Part shown: positions 24,233-33,033 of the stretch, piece after piece
Layout of the letters: each line of letters begins with the position of its first letter
Position numbering within the stretch: position 1 is the stretch's first letter
NCBI GenBank assembly: GCA_017481565.1
Contig: JAFUOZ010000030.1
Coordinates: 1 to 52,451, forward strand
Origin: Oscillospiraceae bacterium
GTDB taxonomy: Bacteria; Bacillota; Clostridia; Oscillospirales; Ruminococcaceae
DNA: 52,451 bases
Reading direction: 5' to 3'
Made by a program: the position numbers and the translations under genes
Notes under the pieces: model-generated
Database searches by the model: none
Seen by the model: the letters and a program-made list of their open reading frames with translations, nothing else
What the model was told of the DNA's origin: nothing

Positions 24233-25903
24233 ATGACAGGTATTGACGATAAGGATTTAATGGATCTTGATCTTGACTTTGAGCTGCCGCCGCTGCCTAA
24301 GCTTAATACTCCGGGCGGTGCAGAGATCACTGCGGCTGCTCCCACACCTTCAACGCCTAAGCTGAATATCGATGATATCCTTTCGGCTCCTGACAGCGTT
24401 ACACCGGTTCCCCCTCCGTCAGACAGAATGGAGCTTGATTTTTCAGCTACCACACCGAAAACGCCCTCTGCCGATGAGGAACTGATACCTGCCGCTCCTG
24501 TTAAGAAGCCTGTTTCTACTCCCGCTTCTTCGGGGGTCATACCTCCTGTTGCAAAGAAACCCGTTTCTACTCCCGCTTCTTCGATACCCGGAGGAATCCC
24601 TGTTGTCAAGAAGCCAGTTTCTACGCCTGCTTCGGAGCTTCCTTCAGGCGGCATTTCAGTAGGAAAGAAGGCTGTGACTACTCCTGCATCTGAACAGACA
24701 GCACAGCCTGTTATCACAGAAAGTATTACTGATGCTATAAAGCAGCTGGAAAACAACAGCTTCAACAATACTGCTCCTGCTGAACCTTCATACGAAAACA
24801 AAGTACAGGAGGATATCATTCCTGATGCAGATGATGATTTTGATCTTCCTCCTATGAAGGCTCGTCCTGTGACCGAAAATAATATTCAGGAAAATACTGT
24901 TTCTTCCGCAGACGATGATTTTGATCTTCCTCCTATGAAGGCTCGTCCCGTGGTCGAAAATAATATTCAGGAGAATACTGTTTCTTCCGCAGACGATGAT
25001 TTTGATCTTCCTCCCATGAAAGCTCGTCCCGAGCCTGAAAATAATATGCAGGAGGATATTATTCCCGATACTCCCGAAACAAGCTCTTATGAGGAAGAAA
25101 GCAAGTCTGAAGGCGGTCTTAACTTTGTTATGGACGATGATTATGATCCTGAAGGTGCCCTTGAGGATATGGATACAAGTCACATCGTTCTTTCCGATAT
25201 GGACAAGAAGGTATCATATATCCGCTCGGGTGAGCAGGACGCTGCAAAGGCTCTTAAGCAGCAGATCATGATGGACGATATGTCTATGTCGATCAAGCAG
25301 AAGCCTGTTCTTGAGGATCTGAGCAATGAATATGTCTCCATGAAGGAAAAGGTAAAGAAAGATGACTTTACCACAAAGAGCAAGCTTGACGACAACGAAA
25401 AGAAGGCTATGAAGGATCGTCTCAGCGAAGAGCTTAACCGCCGCCCCGAAAACTTCAATCACCGCAGAAGTGAGGCTATGGCTAAGAGACTTGCTGAAGA
25501 AAGAAGCCTTGAACGTGCAAAGAAGGGTCTTGTTCTTACTATTGTTGTAATGTTCATTTCCATTGCTTGTGCTGTTGTTACATATATAGGTGTAAAGGCT
25601 GTAAACGATCTGTTCATGTATCTGGCAGCAGGAACACTTGTATTCTCACTTATGCTTATGATAAAATCCAAGCACACAAAGGTACTTTCCACTATTTATC
25701 TTATTGCAAATACCCTCGTGCTTGCAGGTCCCGGACTTATCAAGTATGTTCTTGACCAGAAAACCGCTCCCGATCCCAATTTCAATATCCAGCTTATCTG
25801 GTTTATTGCTGCGATAGTTCTCAGCGGTGCGGCTGTATTCATGCTCTGCACAAATGATTATATTTCGGCTTATTATAACGTAAATATAAAGCGTAAAAAA
25901 TAA
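24233..25903 (+). CDS. multi-pass membrane protein with long repeat-bearing cytoplasmic region
   Basis: A 556-residue protein, family not recognised. Residues ~1-165 are Pro/Thr-rich with four copies of a KKPVSTPAS-type motif; residues ~200-275 hold three ~29-residue repeats around ADDDFDLPPMKARP; residues ~330-430 form a charged helical region; and four membrane helices (about 436-455, 460-480, 488-505, 520-540) close the protein. No signal peptide is seen, so the N-terminal part should be cytoplasmic. GGAAGGAAG precedes ATG 24233. Directly after the bactofilin, it could tether bactofilin filaments to the membrane; this is inference from position and shape. Confidence 0.7.
   Translation: MTGIDDKDLMDLDLDFELPPLPKLNTPGGAEITAAAPTPSTPKLNIDDILSAPDSVTPVPPPSDRMELDFSATTPKTPSADEELIPAAPVKKPVSTPASSGVIPPVAKKPVSTPASSIPGGIPVVKKPVSTPASELPSGGISVGKKAVTTPASEQTAQPVITESITDAIKQLENNSFNNTAPAEPSYENKVQEDIIPDADDDFDLPPMKARPVTENNIQENTVSSADDDFDLPPMKARPVVENNIQENTVSSADDDFDLPPMKARPEPENNMQEDIIPDTPETSSYEEESKSEGGLNFVMDDDYDPEGALEDMDTSHIVLSDMDKKVSYIRSGEQDAAKALKQQIMMDDMSMSIKQKPVLEDLSNEYVSMKEKVKKDDFTTKSKLDDNEKKAMKDRLSEELNRRPENFNHRRSEAMAKRLAEERSLERAKKGLVLTIVVMFISIACAVVTYIGVKAVNDLFMYLAAGTLVFSLMLMIKSKHTKVLSTIYLIANTLVLAGPGLIKYVLDQKTAPDPNFNIQLIWFIAAIVLSGAAVFMLCTNDYISAYYNVNIKRKK
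24816..25050 (+). repeat. three tandem ~87-bp in-frame coding repeats
   Basis: Copies begin near 24826, 24913 and 25000, each coding ADDDFDLPPMKARP plus an ENN-rich linker; nucleotide identity is high, especially between the first two. The repeat also keeps the antisense strand open, which explains false minus-strand frames there. Confidence 0.8.
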
Positions 25904-25922
25904 ATATTCCATGCAAAATAAC

Positions 25923-25960
25923 AACGGTCTGCTGCAATTTCTGCGGCAGACCGTTTATCT
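25923..25960 (+). terminator. rho-independent terminator of the bactofilin unit
   Basis: AACGGTCTGC and GCAGACCGTT form a ten-base stem 20 bases after the stop codon; the T-tract is short (TTATCTTT). Confidence 0.7.
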
Positions 25961-25963
25961 TTG

Positions 25964-26121
25964 GAATCGCTCTGATCAAATCGTTTCAAGACCCACGAAA
26001 AAGCCTGTGGAATTAAGGAACCGCTGATTAAATCGCTTCACAACGCTCTCAGTGACGGATTTTCGAGCGTTGGAAGCGATGCCTACGGCTTTAATCAGTG
26101 CTTCCTTAATCAGCGTTTCCC
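25964..26121. mobile_element. palindromic element, nested pair (copy C)
   Basis: An outer copy (GGAATCGCTCTGATCAAATCG ... TCAGCGTTTCC) is interrupted by a complete inner copy at about 26012-26109, which begins TTAAGGAACCGCTGATTAAA and ends TTTAATCAGTGCTTCCTTAA. Both edges of the inner copy show TTAA, consistent with insertion at, and duplication of, a TTAA target in the outer copy. The right end abuts the stop of the transglutaminase-like gene. Confidence 0.8.
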
Positions 26122-27752
26122 TATTTATTCAGAGTCAATACAAACTTATTGGCATCATAGCTGAAGCTCATTCCCGAAGGATATACACCGTATTTTTCAA
26201 AATCGTCATACACCTTACTCTTTTCAAACATACAGAACAGTTCATATATCTCATTGAAATGACAGTATACCACAGTCGTATATACACCATTCTTATAGTT
26301 TGAAGAGGATTGCTTAAGAATACCGTTATATGCAGATTTTGCATCTGTATAATATGTAAGTCCTTCCTTTTTAAAATAATTAAGGCTTGTACTTGTTGCT
26401 TTCTGATTTTTTCCGAATGGGAACCAGTCAAGAGATACATGATCCTTATCAAGCTGTTTATCGGTTATCAGAAAATAATCATGCAGAAGTATCTGAGGTG
26501 TTCCTACAGGGTCGTCCCATGTAACGTCCATGTTGTACCATTTTCCGTCAACCTTTACTCTGTTCCATTCATGCCATTCTGTATCGTTTCCTACTGCCGT
26601 GCCGTTTACATTAACACACTGTATACCCTCAAGCTGACAGAAGTAGCTGAAAGCATTGGCATAACCCTGACACACTGCCTTTTTCTCAACAAGTGTACCG
26701 TAAATATTATGCTGCTTGAAATCTCCCGTATAAACATAAACTGTTGTATTTACTATTTCATCATGTATCTTAAGCACCTTTTCATATTCGGTTTTGCAGG
26801 ATCTCAGCTTCTTTCTGAGTGCTGTCACCTTTTTATCTATTGAAGCCTGCATCTTTTTACTCTGTGTTTTGGTATATTCATATTCGGGGCATATGCTGTA
26901 TGCAAGTCCTGTATCGTTTTCGTAATAATACTGATAGGAATCCAGCAGCCAGAAAAACTGTGGATTTTCAAAGCGCAAAAGCTCAAATACATAATTAAGA
27001 GTTTCTGTTGTAACCTTATTATCCTTGAAAGAAATATCCTCTTCATGATTTGCTATTCCCTTGAACATTGCGGCATAAAGCTTTTTTTCAGAGGAATTCA
27101 TCTGACTGTAAAAATACTTTCCTTTATAATCGTTTAGTATTCCGTCAGAGGTAACAGCAGAAGTGCCTATAGTATAGTCACCTGTATAATAGTTTGTTGT
27201 CCAGCCGCTTTTTACTGCCGCCACTCTCAGCTTGCAGCTTTTAGTAAGGCTGATACCCTTTGATGTGTATTTTGCCGATTTTGCGGTAGGTGCTGAGCCG
27301 TCAAGAGTATAATAGAATTTGACATTCTTTGCTGCTGAGCTGAGCTTTACCGTAATTGCACTGTTATATTTTCCCGCCTTTTTGCTTACAGCTATCTCAG
27401 GCTTAAGCTTATAGGAATAGCTGACTGTTTTACTTTTTCTGCCCTTATATGAGGCATATATCTCAAGCTCGGAATTTTTTGTCAGGGAAAGCTTTGATGT
27501 GTATTTCTTATAATCAGAACCGTTAAGGCTGTAGTAAATATCTGCTCCCTCTGTACCGCAGCTGAGGGTTATATTCTTACCTGTTTCTGCTGTATATGTG
27601 CCTGATTTAAGTGAGGCAGCGGGCGTTTTTACCGTCTCTGCCGCATAAGCGGTAAGCGAAAAGCCTGTATCATAAATTACAGGAGCAGGTCCTGTTCCTG
27701 TAATAAGCAGTGCTGATAACAGGGCTGCAATAATTCGTTTTCCTTTTTTCAT
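26121..27752 (-). CDS. secreted transglutaminase-like protein with chitobiase-type domains
   Basis: A 543-residue exported protein. MKKGKRIIAALLSALLITG is a signal peptide. Two repeats of a CHB_HEX/chitobiase-like beta domain follow (about 40-190, with YYSLNGSDYKKY and YYTLDGSAPT). The C-terminal half is a transglutaminase-like (papain fold) domain with a complete triad: Cys in AVCQGYA (~358), His in EWHEWNRV (~394) and Asp in NMDVTWDDP (~409). Such proteins act at the cell surface as peptidases or cross-linkers and may bind wall polymers through the beta domains. ATG 27752 has AAAGGAG eight bases upstream. It stands alone. Confidence 0.85.
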   Translation of the reverse strand: MKKGKRIIAALLSALLITGTGPAPVIYDTGFSLTAYAAETVKTPAASLKSGTYTAETGKNITLSCGTEGADIYYSLNGSDYKKYTSKLSLTKNSELEIYASYKGRKSKTVSYSYKLKPEIAVSKKAGKYNSAITVKLSSAAKNVKFYYTLDGSAPTAKSAKYTSKGISLTKSCKLRVAAVKSGWTTNYYTGDYTIGTSAVTSDGILNDYKGKYFYSQMNSSEKKLYAAMFKGIANHEEDISFKDNKVTTETLNYVFELLRFENPQFFWLLDSYQYYYENDTGLAYSICPEYEYTKTQSKKMQASIDKKVTALRKKLRSCKTEYEKVLKIHDEIVNTTVYVYTGDFKQHNIYGTLVEKKAVCQGYANAFSYFCQLEGIQCVNVNGTAVGNDTEWHEWNRVKVDGKWYNMDVTWDDPVGTPQILLHDYFLITDKQLDKDHVSLDWFPFGKNQKATSTSLNYFKKEGLTYYTDAKSAYNGILKQSSSNYKNGVYTTVVYCHFNEIYELFCMFEKSKVYDDFEKYGVYPSGMSFSYDANKFVLTLNK

Positions 27753-27789
27753 AGATATGCTCCTTTCATATGATTTATCCTGATCCTTA

Positions 27790-27848
27790 TAAAACAAACA
27801 TTCAGCACATACAAAAAGCATATTGCATATTCTGTATGGCTGAACGTG
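27790..27848 (-). terminator. probable terminator after the GNAT gene
   Basis: On the minus strand CACGTTCAGCCATAC pairs imperfectly with GTATGTGCTGAATG, followed by TTTGTTTTAT, 14 bases after the GNAT stop codon. Confidence 0.5.
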
Positions 27849-27861
27849 TGTTTTTACAGTA

Positions 27862-28515
27862 TTATCTTATCACAGAATGGCTGTGGATATAGAATTCCTC
27901 CTGACTGGGCTGCCATTTCTTTTCCTTAGGCGGAAATTGCTTGTCAAACTCAGCTACAGCCTCGGTATCTGCGCAGGGTGCATCTGCATCATTGGGATAA
28001 TAAAACCACTTTCTGCCGTCAAGCGCCCCTTCCTTAAGCTCCTTTACCAGAAGTGCCGCAGGATATACATCGCCTTCAAAGCATACATTATATCTTTTAC
28101 AGCTTTTGTATCCTCTTGCAACATAATTGTCGGGATTACCGAAATTCACAACGGTATCATATCCCATTTCAACAGCAAGCTTAAAGGTATGCTCCAGCAG
28201 TGCTTTACCGTATCCCATGCGCTGATGATCGGGATGAATGCATAAGGGTCCCATTGAAACTATCTGCTTTTCATTGCCCTTTTCATCGGCAAGCATTGAT
28301 TTCGTGTACATGACTACGCCGATTATCTCATTATCCTTTTCAATAACATACGAAAGTTCCGGGATATATGCTTCATGATCTCTCATCACATGGATAAAAT
28401 AATGCTCATCACAGCCGGGAACGCTTAAATTCCAGAAGGCTTCTCTTGCCATATTTTCAACTGCACGATAGTCCTTCTTCTCTTCCTGACGGATAATATA
28501 CTGATTTTTATTCAT
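27862..28515 (-). CDS. GNAT family N-acetyltransferase
   Basis: A 217-residue protein. The acetyl-CoA fold is clear: IIGVVMYTK (beta 4), SMGPLCIHPDHQRMGYGKALLEHTF with the Q/R-x-x-G-x-G/A pyrophosphate loop near residue 110, and NPDNYVARGYKSC (beta 5 to helix 4) near 143. The C-terminal ~60 residues, rich in Trp, Tyr and Pro, form an extension. The acceptor is unknown. AGGAGG precedes the start. The 400 bases upstream hold only an AT-rich region and a hairpin. Confidence 0.85.
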   Translation of the reverse strand: MNKNQYIIRQEEKKDYRAVENMAREAFWNLSVPGCDEHYFIHVMRDHEAYIPELSYVIEKDNEIIGVVMYTKSMLADEKGNEKQIVSMGPLCIHPDHQRMGYGKALLEHTFKLAVEMGYDTVVNFGNPDNYVARGYKSCKRYNVCFEGDVYPAALLVKELKEGALDGRKWFYYPNDADAPCADTEAVAEFDKQFPPKEKKWQPSQEEFYIHSHSVIR

Positions 28516-28923
28516 TTTTTAATTCCTCCTGAAAATTGTATTATACTCCATAAAAATACAGCTTTTCGGGAGACTTCGCTTCAAAAGTCTGTACGCTGAT
28601 CTCCCGATCAGAATACAATCATCTTTTTATTGCGTTTATTCAAACAAACACTCTCCTTATTTCATTATTAAAGCAGTTTTCTGCTTTGAATGTATTATAT
28701 CATTTTTTATATGATTTGTCAAGAATTTTATATAAATATACCAAATCACAAATAATACATATACATATAATCATTTTATCTTTTTGAAAAAAGTTTATAT
28801 TTATACTTATTGACATATTTTATTAATTATAGTATAATATAAAATAGACGTAAATATATTCTATAAAATACAGATATCGGTAAGCAACTGTATATCTGTC
28901 AATTATATAAATGGCGGTATATT
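28516..28923. other. 400-bp intergenic region between divergent genes
   Basis: It holds the GNAT ribosome site, a hairpin TCGGGAGA...TCTCCCGA (28566-28607) with an inner AGACTT...AAGTCT, a long AT-rich stretch and the diguanylate cyclase promoter. I see no gene. Confidence 0.6.
28810..28838 (+). promoter_or_regulatory. consensus sigma-A promoter for the diguanylate cyclase gene
   Basis: TTGACA and TATAAT, both perfect, with 17 bases between, leading to a leader of about 80 bases. Confidence 0.85.
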
Positions 28924-30828
28924 ATGAGAAAAGTTTTTTTACTTTCACTTGTTTCCGCAATGATGATCGCTCTGCTTTCGATTATTGCGGTAAATTACAA
29001 TTATAATATAAAGCTGTCAGAAAAAAATACTGTTCAGGACGCTAGGAATACTATCACTCAGCTGATAACACGTATCGAAAGCAACGAAAAGGAACAGAAA
29101 GCTCTTTATGACAGCCTTGCGGAGGATTATCTTATCAGATGTCATTCTCTGCAGTATATTATTGAAAACAATCCTGAAGTGATTGAAGATAATAACCAAT
29201 TAGAGCATCTGCTTTCCGTTCTCAATGTTGATGAAATACATATCATTGGCGAAAACGGATTAATTACACACAGCACAAATTCCGAATACATAGGCTTTGA
29301 TATGAATTCAAGTCCTCAGTCTGCGGAATTTGTTGAGCTTATGAACGTTCCCGACGGTGAGCTTGTTCAGGAAATGCAGCCTAACGGTGCGGAAAACAAG
29401 ATATTCCAGTACATCGGTGTTGCAAGGCAGGACTGCAAAGGCGTTATCCAGATAGGACTTCGCCCCGACAGATATATCAGCGCTCAGAACCGTACAAGTC
29501 TTACCTATATTTTTGCACATACTCTTACCGATGCAGATAAGGAGATCTATGCTATAAACTGCATTGAAAAGCGTTATACCGCTCATTCCGATTCATCTCT
29601 CAACGGAGGCGTTATCGTAAACGGATATTCCACTCAGGGCGATTATCTGAAAAGATTTTCCGAGGGCGGATATTATGAATATCTTGACAATGAATATTTT
29701 ACAGTGGCTCAGGAATATGACGGTATGATCTTAGGTGTTACATATACCGTCGAAAGCATGAGAAGCTATATGAATTCTATGTATATTGTCACTGTACTGT
29801 ATTTTATTGCTGTGTTTGTGGTGATAATCATTGTTATCTCAGTGCTTCTGGATAAGCTTATCGTAAAGGGTATTCACAGGATCATCAGGGATATGAACAT
29901 GATAACACAGGGTGATCTTGATAAAAATGTTTCGGTAAATACTCTTCCCGAATTTGAACAGCTAAGCAGCGGAATAAATTCAATGGTAGATGCGCTTACC
30001 GAAAACTATGAGCGTATGGCTATGATCATCGATTCAAATGAATCCATTATGGCGGCTTATGACTGCAACAGCAGGCTGGATACCTTCAATATCTTAGGTA
30101 ATCTGCGTATGCTTTTTGATATTTCCAGTGAGGAATATTCTGCGATCACAGCTGACCGTGAGACTTTTCTTACCTATATCGGTCAGGTGAAAAATCACCC
30201 CTTTGAAGAGGACAGCGATATTTACAGCTCAGGCGGTAAATGGCTCAGGATCAAGGAAAGCTATACTGAAACAGGTCTTTTCGGTATCGTTACAGATGTT
30301 ACCGATTATATTGAGGATAAGCGGCGTATCACAAACGAACGTGACAGAGACGCTCTTACGGGACTTTACAACCGCCGCTGCTTTGAACGCAAGGTAAACA
30401 AGCTGCTTGAAAAATCCTCTGAGGGTGTTTCTGCTATGCTTATGATAGACCTTGACAACTTCAAGAGCATCAATGACAGCTACGGTCATGCCTTCGGAGA
30501 TGAATATCTTAAATTTACTGCCGAATGTATGCGCCGTTATGAAAGCAGTACTACTATAGTGGGTCGTCGTTCGGGTGATGAATTCTACATCTTCTTCAGC
30601 AGCTGCGAAAGCCGTGACGCTGTTTCCGAGGTTATTGTAAGTCTGTATGCTTATGCGGATCTTCACCCCATAACCGCTCCTGACGGAACGGAAATAAAGG
30701 TCGGATTTTCTTCCGGTGCCGTGTTCGCAAACGAGGAACATAATACCTATGAAGAACTTCTCAATTCTGCGGACGATCTGCTTTACAAGGTAAAGAACGG
30801 TCATAAGGGTACTTTTATGACTGAATAA
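28924..30828 (+). CDS. membrane diguanylate cyclase (HAMP and SGDEF-type GGDEF domain)
   Basis: A 634-residue protein that should make c-di-GMP. An N-terminal membrane helix (about 5-25) and a second one (about 286-310) enclose an extracellular Cache-like sensor with a helical start (VQDARNTITQLITRIESNEKE) and a PAS-like core. A HAMP-like linker (VKGIHRIIRDMNMITQGDLDKNV) follows, then a PAS-like segment (370-460) and a GGDEF domain (465-630) starting RDALTGLYNRR. The active-site loop reads RRSGDEF (near 549), a Ser variant of GGDEF that other active enzymes tolerate. No RxxD inhibitory site is visible five residues before it. Transcribed alone between promoter and terminator. Confidence 0.85.
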   Translation: MRKVFLLSLVSAMMIALLSIIAVNYNYNIKLSEKNTVQDARNTITQLITRIESNEKEQKALYDSLAEDYLIRCHSLQYIIENNPEVIEDNNQLEHLLSVLNVDEIHIIGENGLITHSTNSEYIGFDMNSSPQSAEFVELMNVPDGELVQEMQPNGAENKIFQYIGVARQDCKGVIQIGLRPDRYISAQNRTSLTYIFAHTLTDADKEIYAINCIEKRYTAHSDSSLNGGVIVNGYSTQGDYLKRFSEGGYYEYLDNEYFTVAQEYDGMILGVTYTVESMRSYMNSMYIVTVLYFIAVFVVIIIVISVLLDKLIVKGIHRIIRDMNMITQGDLDKNVSVNTLPEFEQLSSGINSMVDALTENYERMAMIIDSNESIMAAYDCNSRLDTFNILGNLRMLFDISSEEYSAITADRETFLTYIGQVKNHPFEEDSDIYSSGGKWLRIKESYTETGLFGIVTDVTDYIEDKRRITNERDRDALTGLYNRRCFERKVNKLLEKSSEGVSAMLMIDLDNFKSINDSYGHAFGDEYLKFTAECMRRYESSTTIVGRRSGDEFYIFFSSCESRDAVSEVIVSLYAYADLHPITAPDGTEIKVGFSSGAVFANEEHNTYEELLNSADDLLYKVKNGHKGTFMTE

Positions 30829-30837
30829 TGACTGAAA

Positions 30838-30880
30838 CAGCCTGCCGTCTGTCGATAATGACAGGCGGCAGGCTGTTTTT
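30838..30880 (+). terminator. rho-independent terminator after the diguanylate cyclase gene
   Basis: CAGCCTGCC(GTCTGTC) and (GACAGGC)GGCAGGCTG form a long stem with a four-base loop, followed by TTTTT. It may also serve the convergent recombinase gene. Confidence 0.9.
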
Positions 30881-30904
30881 CAGCAATATGAGAATTCTGA
30901 ATCG

Positions 30905-31915
30905 TTATTTCTTTTCATTTTTCCTCTTCTTTGAAGTTTCTTCGGCAAGAGGATTTGAATCAAGGGCTGCTCTTACATTATCATTTGCAAGATGAGTATA
31001 TATCTCGGTGGTAACGGTACTTGCATGGCCAAGCACCTCTTTAAGAACAAGTGTATCAACATTTCCGTACTGATACATAAGAGTTGCGGCGGTATGTCTC
31101 AGCTTATGGGTCGAAAGTCCCCTTTTGTCAAGATTACATGCCTTAAGGGCATTTTCAACTATCTGCTGTACACGTCTGTTACTGATACGCCGTCCCTGCT
31201 TGCTTATAAACAGTGCATCAGGCTCGCTGTCACACTGCGGACGTACTTCAAGATATTGTTCGATAACATCTCTGCACGCCTGATTTATATGTATAAGGCG
31301 CTCCTTATTGCCTTTTCCCAGAAGGCGCATGGTGTTCTCACGGAAATTAATATCCTGAACATTCAGTCCCACCAGCTCGGAAAGTCTCATTCCGCAGTTT
31401 ACAAAAAGAGTGATGATACAATAATCCCTCAGATAATCATTTGAAGAATCCTCGGGGATATTCTCCAGAAGCGCCCTGCTTTCCTCCAGACCCAGATATT
31501 TCGGTACGCCTTTCTTTATAGAGGGTGCCTCCGCAAATTCGGTAGGATTATTTGCAGAATAATAGCCCTGTATCTTTCCGTTGCAGAGTGCTTTATAAAA
31601 GGTTTTCAGGGCGGATAGCTTTCTTGCTCTGGAACGGGGTGAATTCTGTTTATCAAGTGCAGCAAAGTCGATAAATTCATATATCGTACCTACTGTTACA
31701 TCACGTACCGTTTCAAAGGGCAGATCCTTTATGGGTATCTCCTCAAAGGGTGTGGAATCGGGTATATCCTCGGTAGTCCACATAAGATAACGGAAAAATA
31801 TCCTCAGATCGAAATAATATGAGGATATGGTACGCTCGGAGCGTGCCTTGATGTTTCTCAGATAGCTTATAAATCCCCTTAAATATGGGGGACATTCCTT
31901 ATAATCTATGGCCAT
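30905..31915 (-). CDS. tyrosine recombinase XerC/XerD family
   Basis: A 336-residue site-specific recombinase. The N-terminal SAM-like core-binding domain covers about 1-110 (ERTISSYYFDLRIFFRYL). The catalytic domain shows all residues: Arg in CGMRLSELVGL (~175), Lys in GKGNKERLI (~201), HKLRHTA (~268), GHAS (~298) and the nucleophile Tyr in EIYTHL (~306). A basic tail follows. Its place at the end of the dnaX-ybaB-recR run and the lack of phage genes nearby favour a housekeeping Xer protein over a phage integrase. ATG 31915 has AAAAGGAG upstream; the longer frame to 31996 crosses the recR terminator. Confidence 0.85.
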   Translation of the reverse strand: MAIDYKECPPYLRGFISYLRNIKARSERTISSYYFDLRIFFRYLMWTTEDIPDSTPFEEIPIKDLPFETVRDVTVGTIYEFIDFAALDKQNSPRSRARKLSALKTFYKALCNGKIQGYYSANNPTEFAEAPSIKKGVPKYLGLEESRALLENIPEDSSNDYLRDYCIITLFVNCGMRLSELVGLNVQDINFRENTMRLLGKGNKERLIHINQACRDVIEQYLEVRPQCDSEPDALFISKQGRRISNRRVQQIVENALKACNLDKRGLSTHKLRHTAATLMYQYGNVDTLVLKEVLGHASTVTTEIYTHLANDNVRAALDSNPLAEETSKKRKNEKK

Positions 31916-31976
31916 GCTGCCACTCCTTTTCTTTATATGTATATTCAGATTATAATACAGAAAAACGAAAATGTCA

Positions 31977-32015
31977 AATAAAAAGCAGACCTGCATCAGA
32001 TACAGATCTGCTTTT
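31977..32015 (-). terminator. rho-independent terminator after recR
   Basis: On the minus strand AAAAGCAGA and TCTGCTTTT pair around an inner CTG...CAG stem, with TTTTATTT after. It starts one base past the recR stop. Confidence 0.8.
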
Positions 32016-32016
32016 A

Positions 32017-32619
32017 TTACATTTCATTTCTGTTTTCAAGTGCCCTGAATAAAGTTACTTCATCTGCATATTCAAGTGTACCGCCTACAGGCAGACCAAA
32101 GGCAAGCCTTGTTACCTTTATACCCAGCGGCTTTAAAAGCCTTGATATATACATAGATGTTGCCTCGCCCTCAACCGTGGGATTGGCAGCCATGATGACC
32201 TCCTCGATCTCACCCTCCGCAACACGTGCAAGAAGCTCCTTGATACGAAGATCATCGGGAGTTATTCCGTCAACAGGCGAAATAAGTCCGTGAAGCACAT
32301 GATAAACGCCCTTATATTCTCTTGTGCGCTCAAAAGCGGCGATATCCTTGGGAGATTCGACCACACAGACAACACTGCCGTCTCTGGTGCTGTCTGCACA
32401 GACAGGACAAAGCTCATTATCTGTGAAATTCATGCACACCTTGCAGGTATGGACCTTCTTATGAACATTCACAACTGCATCGGCAAGCTCCTGAGCCTCC
32501 TCACTGCTCATGGACATTACATAATATGCAAGTCTCTGAGCGGATTTCATACCTATTCCGGGAAGCTTGGCAAACTGCTCCGCCAGAAGCACAAGAGGAA
32601 GTGCTGTACCCTCAGCCAT
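32017..32619 (-). CDS. recR: recombination mediator protein RecR
   Basis: RecR works with RecO (and RecF) to load RecA at single-strand gaps. At 200 residues it has the usual length. Visible are the helix-hairpin-helix LPGIGMKSAQRLAYY (18-32), the Cys4 zinc finger CKVCMNFTDNELCPVC (56-71), the TOPRIM stretch VCVVESPKDIAAFE near 80 and ANPTVEGEATSMYISRLL near 143. It lies nine bases after ybaB in the conserved dnaX-ybaB-recR order. The ribosome site is weak (AAGAG), so coupling to ybaB is likely. Confidence 0.95.
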   Translation of the reverse strand: MAEGTALPLVLLAEQFAKLPGIGMKSAQRLAYYVMSMSSEEAQELADAVVNVHKKVHTCKVCMNFTDNELCPVCADSTRDGSVVCVVESPKDIAAFERTREYKGVYHVLHGLISPVDGITPDDLRIKELLARVAEGEIEEVIMAANPTVEGEATSMYISRLLKPLGIKVTRLAFGLPVGGTLEYADEVTLFRALENRNEM

Positions 32620-32628
32620 AAGCTCTTA

Positions 32629-32976
32629 TCAGAAAAGTCCGGGGAAGGAAACTCCGCCTGTTACAGCGCCCATGCGTGATTCGGAGGTATCCTCGATCTG
32701 CTTTACGCACTCGTTGATAGCAGAGATAAGAAGATCCTGAAGCATTTCAACATCGTCCTTGTCTACGACCTCAGGCTTGATGTTAAGGCTCTGAACCTGC
32801 TTTCTGCCGTTCATTGTGATCTCAACAGCACCGCCGCCTGTTGTAGCTGTAAAGCTTTCGCTTTCGATCTGCTCCTGTACTGCTGTGATCTCAGCCTGCA
32901 TCTTCTGTGCCTGCTTGATCATGCTGTTCATATTCTGAGCGCCGCCGCCCATACCCTGTGGTAATCTTGCTTTCAT
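32629..32976 (-). CDS. YbaB/EbfC family nucleoid-associated protein
   Basis: A 115-residue dimeric DNA-binding protein. The N-terminus has a Gly/Gln-rich start (GMGGGAQNMNSMIKQAQKMQ) that leads into the long helix, then the beta part GGGAVEITMNGRKQVQSLNI and the C-terminal helix DLLISAINECVKQIE. AAAGGAG lies before the start. Its position between dnaX and recR is almost universal and it is co-transcribed with them. Confidence 0.93.
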   Translation of the reverse strand: MKARLPQGMGGGAQNMNSMIKQAQKMQAEITAVQEQIESESFTATTGGGAVEITMNGRKQVQSLNIKPEVVDKDDVEMLQDLLISAINECVKQIEDTSESRMGAVTGGVSFPGLF

Positions 32977-33033
32977 GGTGTAAAACTCCTTTATTTTTTA
33001 TATATATTCAGCTGTTAAAGCTTATAAACTATT

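Noticed and set aside
24788..25183. 131-codon minus-strand frame inside the repeat membrane protein gene
   Set aside because: Antisense shadow kept open by the 87-base coding repeats.
30905..31915. Phage or island integrase marking an attachment site
   Set aside because: All catalytic residues are present but there is no phage gene, tRNA or direct repeat nearby, and the gene follows dnaX-ybaB-recR, so a housekeeping Xer is more likely.
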